This document shows, one piece after another, positions 17,448-26,423 of a stretch of 64,000 nt of DNA; position 1 is the stretch's first letter; the number at the start of each line of letters is the position of its first letter. Origin of the DNA: Arthrobacter sp. YD4 (GTDB lineage: Bacteria > Actinomycetota > Actinomycetes > Actinomycetales > Micrococcaceae); assembly GCF_030410515.1 (NCBI RefSeq), contig NZ_JAUHHD010000005.1:62001-126000 (forward strand). Reading direction: 5' to 3'. The notes beneath the pieces are model-generated. The model searched no databases, was not told where the DNA came from, and was given only the letters and a program-made list of their open reading frames with translations. The position numbers were made by a program, and so were the translations under genes.

Positions 17448-18787
17448 AGCCCGAAGGTCTCGGTTTCCTCGAAGGGTCCCACCACGGTGACGGTCCGAGG
17501 GGCGGCGGCGAGTTCGCGGGCGAGTTCCTGGACCTCGGCGGCGGTGACGGCCTGGATCTGCCGCAGGGTCTCGTCGATGTCCTGGTATTCGCCGGAGACC
17601 AGTTCGGCCCGGCCCAGGCGGGACATCCGCGAACCGGTGTCCTCCAGCGCCAGGACGATCCCGCCGCTGAGCTGGCCCACGGCCTTGCGCAGCTCCTCTT
17701 CGGTGATGCCGCCCTCGGCGAGCTTGTCCAGCTCGGCGCCCAGCAGGTCCAGCACCTGGCGGACCTTCGTGGGGGTGCAGCCGGCGTACATGCCGAAGTA
17801 CCCGGCGTCGGCGTAGGAGGAGGCGAAGGAGTACGTCGAGTAGACCAGGCCGCGCTTCTCGCGGACCTCCTGGAACAGGCGGGAGGACATGCCGCCGCCG
17901 AGGACGGCGTTGAGGACGCTCATGACGAAGCGGCGGTCATCGGTGGCCACCAGCGAGGGGCAGCCCACGATGATGTTGGCCTGCTCCACGGGGCGCTTGA
18001 CCACGTGCAGGCCGGCGGTGCCGGTGATCACGGCGCGTTCGGTCGCGCGGCGCTGCACCGGGGCGGCGTCGGCCTCGAGGTCCCAGCCGGCGGTCTCCAG
18101 GGCGTCCACCACGAGGCGGCAGACGACGTCGTGGTCGAGTCCCCCGGCGGCGGTGATGACGAGCTCGTCCGGGCGGTAGTAGCGCCGGTAGTGGTCCCAG
18201 ACCGAGTCGCGGGCAACGGCGCGGATGGCCTCGGGAGTGCCGCCGATGGGGCGGCCGAGCGGGTGGGAACCGAGGACCGCGGCGACAAAGTGCTCGTGGG
18301 CGACGTCGGTGGGGTCGTCGCTGTCCATCGCGATCTCCTCGAGGATGACGTCGCGTTCCTGCTCCATCTCCTGCGGGTCGAGGACGGCGCCGGTGATCAT
18401 GTCGGCGATGACGTCGATCGCCATCGGCAGGTCCGTGTCGAGGACCCGGGCGAAGTAGCAGGTGCTTTCCTTGGCGGTGGCCGCGTTGGATTCGCCGCCC
18501 ACCTCGTCGAAGGCGGAGGCGATCTCCAGGGCGGTGCGCTTCCGGGTGCCCTTGAAGAGGAGGTGTTCCAGGAAGTGGGTGGAGCCGTGCTGGCCGGGGG
18601 CCTCGTCCCGGGATCCGACGCCGACCCAGAAACCGATCGTGGCGGAGCGCTGGCCGGGCATCGCCTCGGTCAGCACCCGGACGCCGCCGGGGAGCACCGA
18701 ACGCCGCACCTCCGAACCGCCGTCGGCCCCGTGGATCAGGGTGTCGGCGTGCTGGTTCTGCTCGAGCGGCAGCGGGACGAGAGTCAT
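17444..18787 (-). CDS. M16-family zinc peptidase (insulinase-like)
   Basis: 447 residues. The inverted zinc motif HFLEH (HxxEH) lies at about residue 70 in GSTHFLEHLLFKGT, with the downstream glutamate in the E-V-G-G-E-S-N-A-A-T helix region. A second M16 domain follows, with GGGMSSRLFQEVREKRGLVYS carrying the R-Y substrate pocket. Genes of this kind lie directly downstream of pnp in many Gram-positive bacteria; here the gap is 130 bp with a hairpin. It probably trims peptides, but a true substrate is not known. Confidence 0.92.
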   Translation of the reverse strand: MTLVPLPLEQNQHADTLIHGADGGSEVRRSVLPGGVRVLTEAMPGQRSATIGFWVGVGSRDEAPGQHGSTHFLEHLLFKGTRKRTALEIASAFDEVGGESNAATAKESTCYFARVLDTDLPMAIDVIADMITGAVLDPQEMEQERDVILEEIAMDSDDPTDVAHEHFVAAVLGSHPLGRPIGGTPEAIRAVARDSVWDHYRRYYRPDELVITAAGGLDHDVVCRLVVDALETAGWDLEADAAPVQRRATERAVITGTAGLHVVKRPVEQANIIVGCPSLVATDDRRFVMSVLNAVLGGGMSSRLFQEVREKRGLVYSTYSFASSYADAGYFGMYAGCTPTKVRQVLDLLGAELDKLAEGGITEEELRKAVGQLSGGIVLALEDTGSRMSRLGRAELVSGEYQDIDETLRQIQAVTAAEVQELARELAAAPRTVTVVGPFEETETFGL

Positions 18788-18866
18788 TAAGGCCTTTCAA
18801 AAAACCGTGCTGGAAGGGTGCCAAATCTGCCTGCCATCCTACCCGCGGCGGCGGCAGTTAACGGCA

Positions 18867-18898
18867 GCGGGGCCGGTGGACGAATCCACCGGCCCCGC
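18867..18898 (-). terminator. pnp terminator hairpin with UUCG loop
   Basis: Perfect 14-bp stem (18867-18880 with 18885-18898) closed, on the minus strand, by TTCG. It lies 20 bp past the pnp stop. No U-tract follows, so it may attenuate rather than fully stop readthrough into the M16 gene. Confidence 0.7.
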
Positions 18899-18917
18899 GG
18901 CCGTTGATCGGGAGGGA

Positions 18918-21149
18918 CTACTCCGCGGACTCCGCGGCGGCGTCGGCGCCCTCTTCCTCGGCCACGACGGGCGAGAGGGAGAGCTTGCCGCGGTCATCGA
19001 TCTTGGTGATTTCCACCTGGATCTTCTGGCCGACGGAGACGACGTCCTCGACGTTGTCCACGCGCTTGCCACCGGCGATCTTGCGCAGCTCGGAGATGTG
19101 CAGCAGACCGTCCTTGCCCGGGGTCAGGGAAACGAAGGCGCCGAAGGTGGTGGTCTTGACGACCGTACCCAGGTAGCGCTCACCGATTTCCGGGACCTGC
19201 GGGTTGGCGATGGCGTTGATCGCGGAACGGGCGGCGTCCGCGGACGGGCCGTTGGTGGCGCCGATGTAGACGGTGCCGTCGTCCTCGATGGAGATATCCG
19301 CGCCGGTGTCCTCCTGGATCTGGTTGATCATCTTGCCCTTCGGGCCGATGACCTCGCCGATCTTGTCCACCGGGATCTTGACCGCAATGACGCGCGGAGC
19401 GAACTCGGAAAGCTCGTCCGGGGTGTCGATCGCGGAGTTCAGGACGTCCAGGATGTGGAGGCGGGCTTCGCGGGCCTGCTTGAGGGCCGCTGCCAGCACG
19501 GAGGCCGGGATGCCGTCGAGCTTGGTGTCCAGCTGGATGGCCGTGACGAACTCGGAGGTACCGGCGACCTTGAAGTCCATGTCGCCGAAGGCATCTTCGG
19601 CGCCGAGGATGTCGGTCAGGGCGGCGTAGCGGGTCTGGCCGTCAACCTGGTCGGAGACCAGGCCCATGGCGATACCGGCGACGGCGGCCTTCAGGGGCAC
19701 ACCGGCGTTCAGCAGCGACAGGGTGGAGGCGCAGACGGAGCCCATCGACGTCGAACCGTTGGATCCGAGAGCCTCGGAGACCTGGCGGATGGCGTAGGGG
19801 AACTCCTCGCGGGACGGCAGCACGGGCACGATGGCGCGCTCTGCCAGGGCACCGTGGCCGATTTCGCGGCGCTTCGGCGAACCGACGCGGCCGGTCTCAC
19901 CGGTGGAGTACGGCGGGAAGTTGTAGTTGTGCATGTAGCGCTTGCGCGTCACCGGCGACAGCGAGTCGATCTGCTGTTCCATCTTCAGCATGTTCAGCGT
20001 GGTGACACCCATGATCTGGGTCTCGCCGCGCTCGAAGATGGCCGAACCGTGGACGCGGGGCAGGACCTCGACCTCGGCGGTGAGCTGGCGGATGTCCGTC
20101 AGGCCACGGCCGTCGATACGGACCTGGTCCTTGAGGATGCGCTGGCGCACGACCTGCTTGGTGACGGAGCGGAAGGCTGCGGAGAGTTCCTTCTCGCGGC
20201 CCTCGAACTGGCCGGCCAGGGAGGAGAGGACCTCGTCCTTGAGCGCGTCGGAGGCGGCATCGCGTTCCTGCTTGTCGGCGATCTGGAAGACCGCGGCAAG
20301 CTTCTCGGCGGCGGCGGACTCGACGGCGGCGTAGGTGTCGTCCTCGTAGTCCAGGAAGACCGGGAACTCGACCGTGGGCTTGGCGGCCCGGGCGGCAAGG
20401 TCGGACTGGGCGTCGCAGAGAGCCTTGATGAACGGCTTGGCAGCCTCGAGGCCCTCGGCCACGACCTCTTCGGTCGGGGCGGTGGCGCCCTGTTCCTTGA
20501 TCAGGTTCCAGGAGTTGTCGGTGGCCTCGGCCTCGACCATCATGATCGCGACGTCGTCACCTGCAACGCGGCCGGCGACGACCATGTTGAAGACCGAGTT
20601 CTCCAGCTGGGAGTGCTTCGGGAAGGCAACCCACTGGGAGCCCTGCTCGTCGGCGACGAGGGCAACGCGGACGCCGCCGATCGGGCCGGAGAACGGCAGG
20701 CCGGAGAGCTGGGTGGACATCGAGGACGCGTTGATCGCGACGACGTCGTAGAGCTCGTCCGGGTTGATGGAGAGCACGGTAACGACGATCTGGACCTCGT
20801 TGCGCAGGCCCTTGATGAAGGCCGGGCGCAGCGGGCGGTCCATCAGGCGGCAGGCCAGGATCGCTTCGGTGGACGGGCGGCCTTCGCGGCGGAAGAACGA
20901 GCCCGGGATGCGGCCGGCGGCGTACATGCGCTCTTCGACGTCGACGGTCAGCGGGAAGAAGTCAAAGCCTTCACGCGGGTGCTTGCCGGCCGTGGTGGCC
21001 GACAGCAGAGCGGTTTCTTCGTCGATGTAGACCATCGCGGCACCGGCGGCCTGCTTGGCAAGGCGGCCGGTTTCGAAGCGGATGACCCGCTTGCCGAAGC
21101 GGCCATTGTCAATGACGGCTTCCGAGAACTGGATTTCGGGACCCTCCAT
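18918..21149 (-). CDS. pnp: Polyribonucleotide nucleotidyltransferase (PNPase)
   Basis: 743 residues; phosphorolytic 3'-5' exoribonuclease and polymerase, trimeric core of RNA decay. Order: two RNase PH domains (first around 15-230 with [25 protein letters not shown], second around 330-550 with [12 protein letters not shown] and the active-site region [14 protein letters not shown]), a KH domain with [19 protein letters not shown] near 600 and a C-terminal S1 domain ending in an acidic tail. RBS GGAGGTGA precedes the ATG at 21149. It is downstream of rpsO, the classical order. Confidence 0.97.
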   Translation of the reverse strand: MEGPEIQFSEAVIDNGRFGKRVIRFETGRLAKQAAGAAMVYIDEETALLSATTAGKHPREGFDFFPLTVDVEERMYAAGRIPGSFFRREGRPSTEAILACRLMDRPLRPAFIKGLRNEVQIVVTVLSINPDELYDVVAINASSMSTQLSGLPFSGPIGGVRVALVADEQGSQWVAFPKHSQLENSVFNMVVAGRVAGDDVAIMMVEAEATDNSWNLIKEQGATAPTEEVVAEGLEAAKPFIKALCDAQSDLAARAAKPTVEFPVFLDYEDDTYAAVESAAAEKLAAVFQIADKQERDAASDALKDEVLSSLAGQFEGREKELSAAFRSVTKQVVRQRILKDQVRIDGRGLTDIRQLTAEVEVLPRVHGSAIFERGETQIMGVTTLNMLKMEQQIDSLSPVTRKRYMHNYNFPPYSTGETGRVGSPKRREIGHGALAERAIVPVLPSREEFPYAIRQVSEALGSNGSTSMGSVCASTLSLLNAGVPLKAAVAGIAMGLVSDQVDGQTRYAALTDILGAEDAFGDMDFKVAGTSEFVTAIQLDTKLDGIPASVLAAALKQAREARLHILDVLNSAIDTPDELSEFAPRVIAVKIPVDKIGEVIGPKGKMINQIQEDTGADISIEDDGTVYIGATNGPSADAARSAINAIANPQVPEIGERYLGTVVKTTTFGAFVSLTPGKDGLLHISELRKIAGGKRVDNVEDVVSVGQKIQVEITKIDDRGKLSLSPVVAEEEGADAAAESAE

Positions 21150-21154
21150 AGAGA

Positions 21155-21320
21155 GTCACCTCCGTTTCTTGTGTCACGGAGTCCAGCCGCATCAACCCAG
21201 TCCGGCATCTGTCTACCTGGACTGCACTGCACCCGGTCATCGATCGAGACCCACGGGCCCGGGCTTCGGTTCCTTGAAGCCCTTCCCGGAGGTCACTACC
21301 GAGGACCGCGAATGCGTGAT
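21155..21320 (-). ncRNA. Structured 5' leader of pnp, candidate Actino-pnp RNA
   Basis: The 248-bp rpsO-pnp gap is unusually long. Its pnp-proximal part on the minus strand is rich in short complementary blocks: AGGGCTTC with GAAGCCC flanking an AAGGAACC loop, and CCGGACTGGG with nearby CCAGTC-like partners. The Actino-pnp motif is a known conserved RNA directly upstream of actinobacterial pnp, and position fits exactly. I assign it mainly from position plus these helices; a covariance-model search would settle it. Confidence 0.55.
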
Positions 21321-21354
21321 GCGGTTGATCCTCCTGTTGAGTTTTTTTGAAGAA

Positions 21355-21386
21355 GGCGGCCCCTTTCCGCACGGAAAGGGGCCGCC
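21355..21386 (-). terminator. Strong rpsO-pnp intergenic hairpin
   Basis: A perfect 14-bp stem (GGCGGCCCCTTTCC at 21355-21368 with its complement at 21373-21386) around a 4-nt loop, starting 11 bp after the rpsO stop. On the minus strand it is followed by CTTCTTC then seven A, so not a classic U-tract. It can be the rpsO terminator/attenuator or an RNase-processing stem. Confidence 0.7.
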
Positions 21387-21397
21387 CCTAAAGCTGA

Positions 21398-21667
21398 CTA
21401 GCGGCGCAGGCCGAGGCGCTCGATGAGCGCACGGTAGCGGTTGATGTCAGTGTTCTTGAGGTAGGTGAGCATGCGCTTGCGGCGACCAACCATGGCCAGC
21501 AGACCGCGCTGGGTGTGGTAGTCGTGCTTGTGCACCTTCATGTGCTCAGTCAGATCCTTGATCCGCTGGGTCAGGACTGCAACCTGGACCTCCGGCGAAC
21601 CGGTGTCGCCCTCGGACGTTGCGAAATCCTTCATGATGGACTGCTTTACAGCGGCTTCAAGTGCCAC
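21398..21667 (-). CDS. rpsO: 30S ribosomal protein S15
   Basis: 89 residues, full length. Family signatures [38 protein letters not shown] and the C-terminal [12 protein letters not shown] are present. S15 binds 16S rRNA helices 20-22 and nucleates the central domain. GTG start with AAGGAGT seven bases upstream. In other bacteria S15 represses its own mRNA; the ~125-nt leader here is long enough for such a site. Confidence 0.97.
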   Translation of the reverse strand: MALEAAVKQSIMKDFATSEGDTGSPEVQVAVLTQRIKDLTEHMKVHKHDYHTQRGLLAMVGRRKRMLTYLKNTDINRYRALIERLGLRR

Positions 21668-21800
21668 AATAACTCCTTGAGATGTGCCGTGAGGCCCGAA
21701 TCAGTAATTCACTGCCGGGGATGCCGGACGCGTATTTCCACCAAAGCGGTATCACGCGGCAGGGCCCAGCAACCACGGACTGCAGCCGGACCCACCGTTT

Positions 21801-21830
21801 AGTTTACGGGCACGCCGCGGACGTTGTCTA
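21801..21830 (-). promoter_or_regulatory. Predicted rpsO promoter
   Basis: Minus strand: TAGACA (21825-21830), 18-base spacer, TAAACT (21801-21806). The -35 differs from consensus at one base. The predicted transcript starts near 21794, leaving a leader of about 127 nt before rpsO. Confidence 0.6.
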
Positions 21831-21855
21831 AACCGGCCCTGCGCCGGTGTCGCGC

Positions 21856-21903
21856 CGGCGTCGACCTGCGGCGATCAGGCGGCGTCGACCTGCGGCGATC
21901 AGG
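21856..21903. repeat. 24-bp tandem duplication spanning the kynU stop codon
   Basis: Two exact copies (21856-21879, 21880-21903), plus nine further bases of a third. The kynU TGA (21899-21901) lies in one copy, so the other copy forms a duplicated 'stop region' in the 3' untranslated part. Confidence 0.9.
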
Positions 21904-23155
21904 CGGCGTCGGCGAGCAGCCCGCGGATGGCCAGCACGCCGCGGTAGAGCTCGGCGAACGAGGTGCTCAGCGGGGAAAGGCCCAGCCGGATGCCGTGCGG
22001 GGCGCGGAAGTCCGGGATGACGTCCTGCTTCCACAGCGTTGCGGTCATTTCCCGGAACGCCGGGTGGTCCACGGTGATGTGGCTGCCGCGCCGCGCCGGG
22101 TCCCTGGGGGTGGAGAGCTTCACGCCGGAGGGTTCCAGCCAGGCGTCGAAGAGCTCCAGGGCATAGGCGGTCAGCAGCTCGGACTTGCGCCGGATCGCCG
22201 GCATCCCGGCATCCTCGATCAGGTCCAGGGTTCCACGCATGGCGAGCATGCCGAAGATCGCGGGAGTGCCGCTGAGAAAACCGCGGATGCCCGGGGCCGC
22301 CTCATAGCCGGGACCCATTTCGAAGGCGTCCTTGCGGCCCATCCAGCCCCAGATGGGCTGCTGCAGGCCGGGCAGGTGCCGGGCGTTGACGTACGCGAAC
22401 GCGGGCGATCCCGGTCCCCCGTTGAGGTACTTGTAGGTGCAGCCGGCGGCGAAGTCCACGTCCGCGGCGTCCAGGGCGATCTCCACCGAGCCGGCGGAGT
22501 GGCAGAGGTCCCAAACCACCAACGCGCCGACGTCGTGGATGGCGGCCGTGATCCCGGGCAGGTCCGCCAGGTGGCCGGAGCGGTAGGCGATCTGGCTCAG
22601 GACCACGACGGCGGTGGCGGGGCCGGTGGCGGCACGCACCTGTTCCTCGGTGACGCCGGAGGCCTGGTCCGCCTTGATCCAGCGGATCGTCAGGTTTTCC
22701 TCGCGGGCGATCCCCTCCACCAGGTACCGGTCCGTGGGGAAGTTCTCGGTGTCCAGCACGATCTCGGTGCGGGCCGGGTCCGTGACGGCGGCGAGGGCGG
22801 CCCGGATGAGCTTGTAGAGCACCACGGTGGTGGAGTCGGCGATGATGGTTTGCCCCGGGGCGGCGCCGAGCGCGGCCCGGCCCAGCTGGTCGCCGATGGC
22901 CTGTGGAAGGTCCAGCCATTCCTCGTCCCAGCCACGGATCAGCCGGCCGCCCCAGCCCTGTTCGATGAACGCGGAGATGTCCGTGACGGTGCGCTTGAGC
23001 GGCCGGCCCAGGGAGTTGCCGTCCAGGTAGGACAGCTCGGATTCCGCGCCGATGAACTGGTCCCGGTAGGCGGCCAGCGGATCGGCTGCGTCGAGGTCGA
23101 GGGCGCGCTGCCACAACGGGTCGGCGCCGCTGTGTACCTGCTGGTTCTCGCTCAC
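21899..23155 (-). CDS. kynU: Kynureninase
   Basis: Cytosolic PLP enzyme cleaving kynurenine to anthranilate plus alanine. 418 residues. The PLP lysine is in AGCTYKYLNGGPGSPAF; the DNFPTD-like motif appears as DTENFPTDRY, and WDLCHSAG supplies the cofactor aspartate. GTG at 23155 is chosen because it makes a GTGA overlap with the kynA stop. The C-terminal codons run into a 24-bp tandem duplication. Confidence 0.95.
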   Translation of the reverse strand: MSENQQVHSGADPLWQRALDLDAADPLAAYRDQFIGAESELSYLDGNSLGRPLKRTVTDISAFIEQGWGGRLIRGWDEEWLDLPQAIGDQLGRAALGAAPGQTIIADSTTVVLYKLIRAALAAVTDPARTEIVLDTENFPTDRYLVEGIAREENLTIRWIKADQASGVTEEQVRAATGPATAVVVLSQIAYRSGHLADLPGITAAIHDVGALVVWDLCHSAGSVEIALDAADVDFAAGCTYKYLNGGPGSPAFAYVNARHLPGLQQPIWGWMGRKDAFEMGPGYEAAPGIRGFLSGTPAIFGMLAMRGTLDLIEDAGMPAIRRKSELLTAYALELFDAWLEPSGVKLSTPRDPARRGSHITVDHPAFREMTATLWKQDVIPDFRAPHGIRLGLSPLSTSFAELYRGVLAIRGLLADAA

Positions 23156-24006
23156 TGGCCGATCTCCGTTCGTACGGCGAAAAGTTCGGGGAAGAAGGTC
23201 AGCTCCAGGGCCTTCTGCAGGAATGCGGCGCCGCTGGAGCCGCCGGTGCCGGACTTCATGCCGATGGTCCGCTGCACCGTGCGGAGGTGGCGGAAGCGCC
23301 AGAGCTGGAAGTTGTCCTCCAGGTCTACGAGTTCCTCGCAGGCCTCGTAGGCGCCCCAGTTGTCCGCCGCGTTTTCGTAGATGTACTTGAACACCGGCAC
23401 CAGCTCGGCGGAGAACTCGTGCGCCCGGGTGACGTCCCGGTTCAGCACCGACTCGGGCACGTCGAAGCCCTGGCGCTTGAGGTAGGCGAGGAAATCGTCG
23501 TAGATGCTGGGGGCCTCGAGCAGCTCCTGGAGCATCGCGTGCGCCTCTGGGTCCGATTCGAAGACCGGCAGCATCTTGCGGTTCTTGTTTCCCAGCAGGA
23601 ATTCCACGGCCCGGTACTGGCTGGATTGGAACCCGGAGGAGTTGCCCAGGAAGCCGCGGAACTGGGAGTACTCGGTGGGCGTCAGGGTGGCCAGGACGGA
23701 CCACTGCTCGGTGAGGGTCTTCTGGATGTGCTTGACCCGGGCGATGGCTTTGAGGGCGGAGCCGAGGTCGTCGCTCCGGAGCCACGCGGCGGCGCTGCGC
23801 AGTTCGTGCAGCACGAGTTTCAGCCACAGCTCCGTGGTCTGGTGCTGGATGATGAACAGCAGCTCGTCGTGGTGCTCCGGCTGGCTGACCGGCTGTTGCG
23901 CGCTGAGCAGCGTGGGGAGCTGCAGGTACGAGGCGTAGCTCATCCGGGTGCTGAAGTCGCGGACGATGTCCTTGTCCAGCTCCCGGGTGTTCTTCTCAAG
24001 TGTCAC
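23152..24006 (-). CDS. kynA: Tryptophan 2,3-dioxygenase
   Basis: 284 residues. Heme dioxygenase opening the indole ring of L-tryptophan to N-formylkynurenine. Diagnostic segments: YLQLPTLLSAQQP, HHDELLFIIQHQTTELWLKL (substrate site, proximal N-terminal His) and FRHLRTVQRTIGMKSGTGGSSG, which carries the axial heme His and the T-G-G-S-x-G substrate loop. It is translationally coupled to kynU. The intervening formamidase gene (kynB) is not in this window. Confidence 0.96.
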   Translation of the reverse strand: MTLEKNTRELDKDIVRDFSTRMSYASYLQLPTLLSAQQPVSQPEHHDELLFIIQHQTTELWLKLVLHELRSAAAWLRSDDLGSALKAIARVKHIQKTLTEQWSVLATLTPTEYSQFRGFLGNSSGFQSSQYRAVEFLLGNKNRKMLPVFESDPEAHAMLQELLEAPSIYDDFLAYLKRQGFDVPESVLNRDVTRAHEFSAELVPVFKYIYENAADNWGAYEACEELVDLEDNFQLWRFRHLRTVQRTIGMKSGTGGSSGAAFLQKALELTFFPELFAVRTEIGQ

Positions 24007-24034
24007 GTCTGGTGCCTTCCCCGCCGGCAGGGTT

Positions 24035-25120
24035 TCAGCCGGCGAACAGGATCTGGTGGGTCTGGACGACGTCCAGCCGCATCTGCTCGATCAGAGCCTC
24101 CGGCCCACGGTACGCGACCATGCCGCGCAGCCGGGCCACGAATTCGACGACGACTGTCTGGTCGTACAGATCGAAGTCCTCCACGGCTTCCTGGGGCCGG
24201 TCAATGACGTGCGCCTCCACCTGGCGGCTGACGCCGTCGAAGGTGGGGTTGGAACCTACGGAGATCGCCGCGGGCCAGCGGGTACCGGCCTCATCCACCA
24301 GCCAGCCGGCGTAGATGCCGTCGGCGGGGATGTAGCCGGTGGCGTCGGCGGCGAGGTTCGCGGTGGGGAAGCCCAGGTCGCGGCCGCGGGCGGCGCCGTG
24401 CACCACCGTGCCGCGCATCCGGTGCGGGCGGCCGAGGACGGCGGCGGCCGTGGCGACGTCGCCCTCGCGCAGCGCTTCGCGGACCCAGGTGGAGGAGCAG
24501 CGGCGGTCGCCGACGCCGTGTTCGGCCGCGTCTCCGGGGGTTCCGGCGTCGCCTGTTCCTGCATTGTGCGTTCCGGCGTCGTGCGTTTCGGCACCGTGCG
24601 TTCCGGCACTATCTCCTCCGGCGCCGTGCAGCGGGAAGCCTTCGGCGCCGAACTCGCTGATGACCTGGACTTCGAAGCCGAGCTTCTCCCCCAGATCCTT
24701 CATGGTGTCCAGGTCCCCGGAGTTGCCGCGGCCGAAGCGGGTGTCGTGGCCGATGACGACGTGGCTGGCCTTGAGTGTGTCGACGATGATGGAGGAGACG
24801 AATTCTTCGGGCGTGAGGCTGGCCAGTTCCAGCGAGTACTTCATCACCAGGACGGCATCCAGGCCCACCTCGCCGAGCGCGACGAGCTTGTCTTCGAGGC
24901 CCATGATCAGCTCGGGTGCGGACTCCGGCCGGTGTACCTGGGCGGGGTGCGGGTCGAAGGTGATGACGACGGCGCGGGCGTGGTTCAGGCGGGCGGTGCG
25001 GATGAGCTGGGAGAGCACCTGCTGGTGACCGCGGTGCACGCCGTCGAAGTTGCCGATCGTGACGACGGTCGGGCCGAAGTCCGTGGGGACCTCGGACGGA
25101 TCGTTCCAGATGTGGACCAT
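24035..25120 (-). CDS. ribF: Bifunctional riboflavin kinase/FAD synthetase with low-complexity insertion
   Basis: 361 residues. The N-terminal FAD synthetase domain has TIGNFDGVHRGHQ, VITFDPHPAQVHRP and the ISSTxxR-equivalent RCSSTWVREAL; the C-terminal riboflavin kinase domain has GFPTANLAADATGYIPADGIYAGWL. Together they make FMN then FAD. Between EFGAEGFPL and CSSTW sits an insertion (about residues 166-203) of A-G-T-H-x-A-type repeats that is absent from ordinary RibF and lies in a loop near the adenylyl-transferase site. Start ATG at 25120. Confidence 0.95.
   Translation of the reverse strand: MVHIWNDPSEVPTDFGPTVVTIGNFDGVHRGHQQVLSQLIRTARLNHARAVVITFDPHPAQVHRPESAPELIMGLEDKLVALGEVGLDAVLVMKYSLELASLTPEEFVSSIIVDTLKASHVVIGHDTRFGRGNSGDLDTMKDLGEKLGFEVQVISEFGAEGFPLHGAGGDSAGTHGAETHDAGTHNAGTGDAGTPGDAAEHGVGDRRCSSTWVREALREGDVATAAAVLGRPHRMRGTVVHGAARGRDLGFPTANLAADATGYIPADGIYAGWLVDEAGTRWPAAISVGSNPTFDGVSRQVEAHVIDRPQEAVEDFDLYDQTVVVEFVARLRGMVAYRGPEALIEQMRLDVVQTHQILFAG
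24512..24610. repeat. 15-bp degenerate tandem repeat inserted in ribF
   Basis: Units code A-G-T-H-G, A-E-T-H-D, A-G-T-H-N, A-G-T-G-D, A-G-T-P-G. The period is in frame. Bases such as GTGCGTTCCGGC recur along the plus strand. Confidence 0.75.
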
Positions 25121-25316
25121 CTACCTCGCCTTTTTGCTGCCTGCCAAAACACTTTTCCCGGAGGGATAGGGCCGGCTCCGGAACTCTCCTAGGTTACCCG
25201 CATTCATCCGGCGCCCCCGACGCCGGGTGGGTCCCCGAACCCGGCCCCCGCTATCGGCGCCGTGGTAGCGTCCCCCTAACGCCGACGGAGTGACATGGCA
25301 TCGAATTGGGGGACAG

Positions 25317-25757
25317 ATGAAATATGGAATGACGGGCGCCTTGACACTGGTGGCGATACTCGCCGGGACGCTGAGCGGGTGCGCAGCGCAGCCCACGGGC
25401 GCCGTGCAGCCTGGGCCGGCGCAGGCCGGTTCGGCGGCCGCAGGTCCGACGGACGCCGGGCGGGCCCCTGGTCCGGTGGGCGGTTACGAAGGCTGGTGGA
25501 ACTCGACCCCGGCCAGCGGTGACGCCCATGGCCTACCTGCGGAGACGGTCGCCATCAATACCCGAACCAACCAGGTGGTGGACGCCTTCAACCGAAGCAT
25601 CAACGAGGCCGGCCGCCCCACGAAGATTAGCGACGTCGATTACATCGTCACCCCGGACCCGTCATGGCCGAAGGACTCGGTGGTCATCATCGATACCACC
25701 ACCCGTCAGGTGATCGCCGACTTCCGGGTCGATGCGGCGGGCGAGCCGATCCGGTAG
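25317..25757 (+). CDS. Secreted lipoprotein of unknown function
   Basis: 146 residues. ATG at 25317 is chosen for the GGGGGA ribosome site just upstream and because the signal peptide begins there. Lipobox LSGC puts the lipidated Cys at about residue 21. An Ala/Gly/Pro-rich spacer follows, then a small domain of about 90 residues with TVAINTRTNQVVDAFNRSI and VVIIDTTTRQVIADFRVD, two similar strand-helix units that look like an internal duplication. I do not recognise the family. It is divergent from ribF. Confidence 0.7.
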   Translation: MKYGMTGALTLVAILAGTLSGCAAQPTGAVQPGPAQAGSAAAGPTDAGRAPGPVGGYEGWWNSTPASGDAHGLPAETVAINTRTNQVVDAFNRSINEAGRPTKISDVDYIVTPDPSWPKDSVVIIDTTTRQVIADFRVDAAGEPIR

Positions 25758-25815
25758 GTTCCGACCTGAGCCGCAACCCGTCGTCGTTCGCGCACCGCGG
25801 CAGCCACACGCTCCC

Positions 25816-26409
25816 CTACCTTGTCTGGGATCGCGTCTCCACCGGTGGTACGGATGGCAACCCGTTCAACCATGCCTCCAGTTCCCGCGGCCGCCGGAAG
25901 ATCAGCACTTCGGCGGAGCCGCCGGCGCTGCCGAGGGAGCGCATAACCCGCCGCTTGCGGGTAAAGGACCGGAAGTGCCAGGCAATGATTGAGTCCTTGG
26001 CGAACAGTCGGCGAAACGTCTCCCGGTTTCCGTTGCAGACCGTCTCTTTGGAGACGACCCGTCGGATGGACCGGCGAACGAGGCGGAGCAGGGATAGCCA
26101 CCGGGGGTAGTCCAGCCCGACGATGAGTTCGGCCCGGGGAACGATCAAATCCCGCCACACGCCGTAGGCGCTGTCCAGCACCCACTCGTCCAAGGCGGCG
26201 ATCCGTGCGGCCGTCTCGCGTTGCTCCTCGTCGCCAGGCTGCTGCCACCCGGGCAGCCAGCCGATATCGTCATCCGCGGAGAACTCCGGAAGCCCGGTGC
26301 GTGCCGCATAGGCCCGGGCAGCCGACGATTTTCCGCTCCCGGTGACACCATAGAAAAGCACACGCGAGGGGCCCGGGGCCGGGGTGGGTGAGTTCATTCG
26401 CCCCAGCAT
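25816..26409 (-). CDS. P-loop NTPase, adenylate-kinase-like
   Basis: 197 residues (start ATG 26409; ATG 26397 is an alternative). Walker A is FYGVTGSGKSS near residue 20; later W-V-L-D-S-A-Y-G and LIVGLDYPRW correspond to the substrate/Walker B strands of the 'DNA topology modulation'/FlaR-like small kinases, and a basic lid R-R-S-I-R-R-V follows. Probably a nucleotide or small-molecule kinase, but substrate unknown. Its start is 14 bp from that of the divergent GNAT gene, so promoters overlap the coding ends. Confidence 0.7.
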   Translation of the reverse strand: MLGRMNSPTPAPGPSRVLFYGVTGSGKSSAARAYAARTGLPEFSADDDIGWLPGWQQPGDEEQRETAARIAALDEWVLDSAYGVWRDLIVPRAELIVGLDYPRWLSLLRLVRRSIRRVVSKETVCNGNRETFRRLFAKDSIIAWHFRSFTRKRRVMRSLGSAGGSAEVLIFRRPRELEAWLNGLPSVPPVETRSQTR

Positions 26410-26423
26410 GCCACACTGGGCGG

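Noticed and set aside
18462..21350. Very long open frame (over 900 codons) on the plus strand opposite pnp
   Set aside because: It mirrors the strong GC3 bias of pnp, has Gly/Asp/Leu-rich low-complexity composition, no family signature and no suitable ribosome site. The same applies to the >1000-codon frame opposite infB (35479-38616).
21899..23827. Longer kynureninase starting inside kynA
   Set aside because: The extra N-terminal part is Arg-rich shadow sequence of kynA; the GTG overlapping the kynA stop gives the normal family length.
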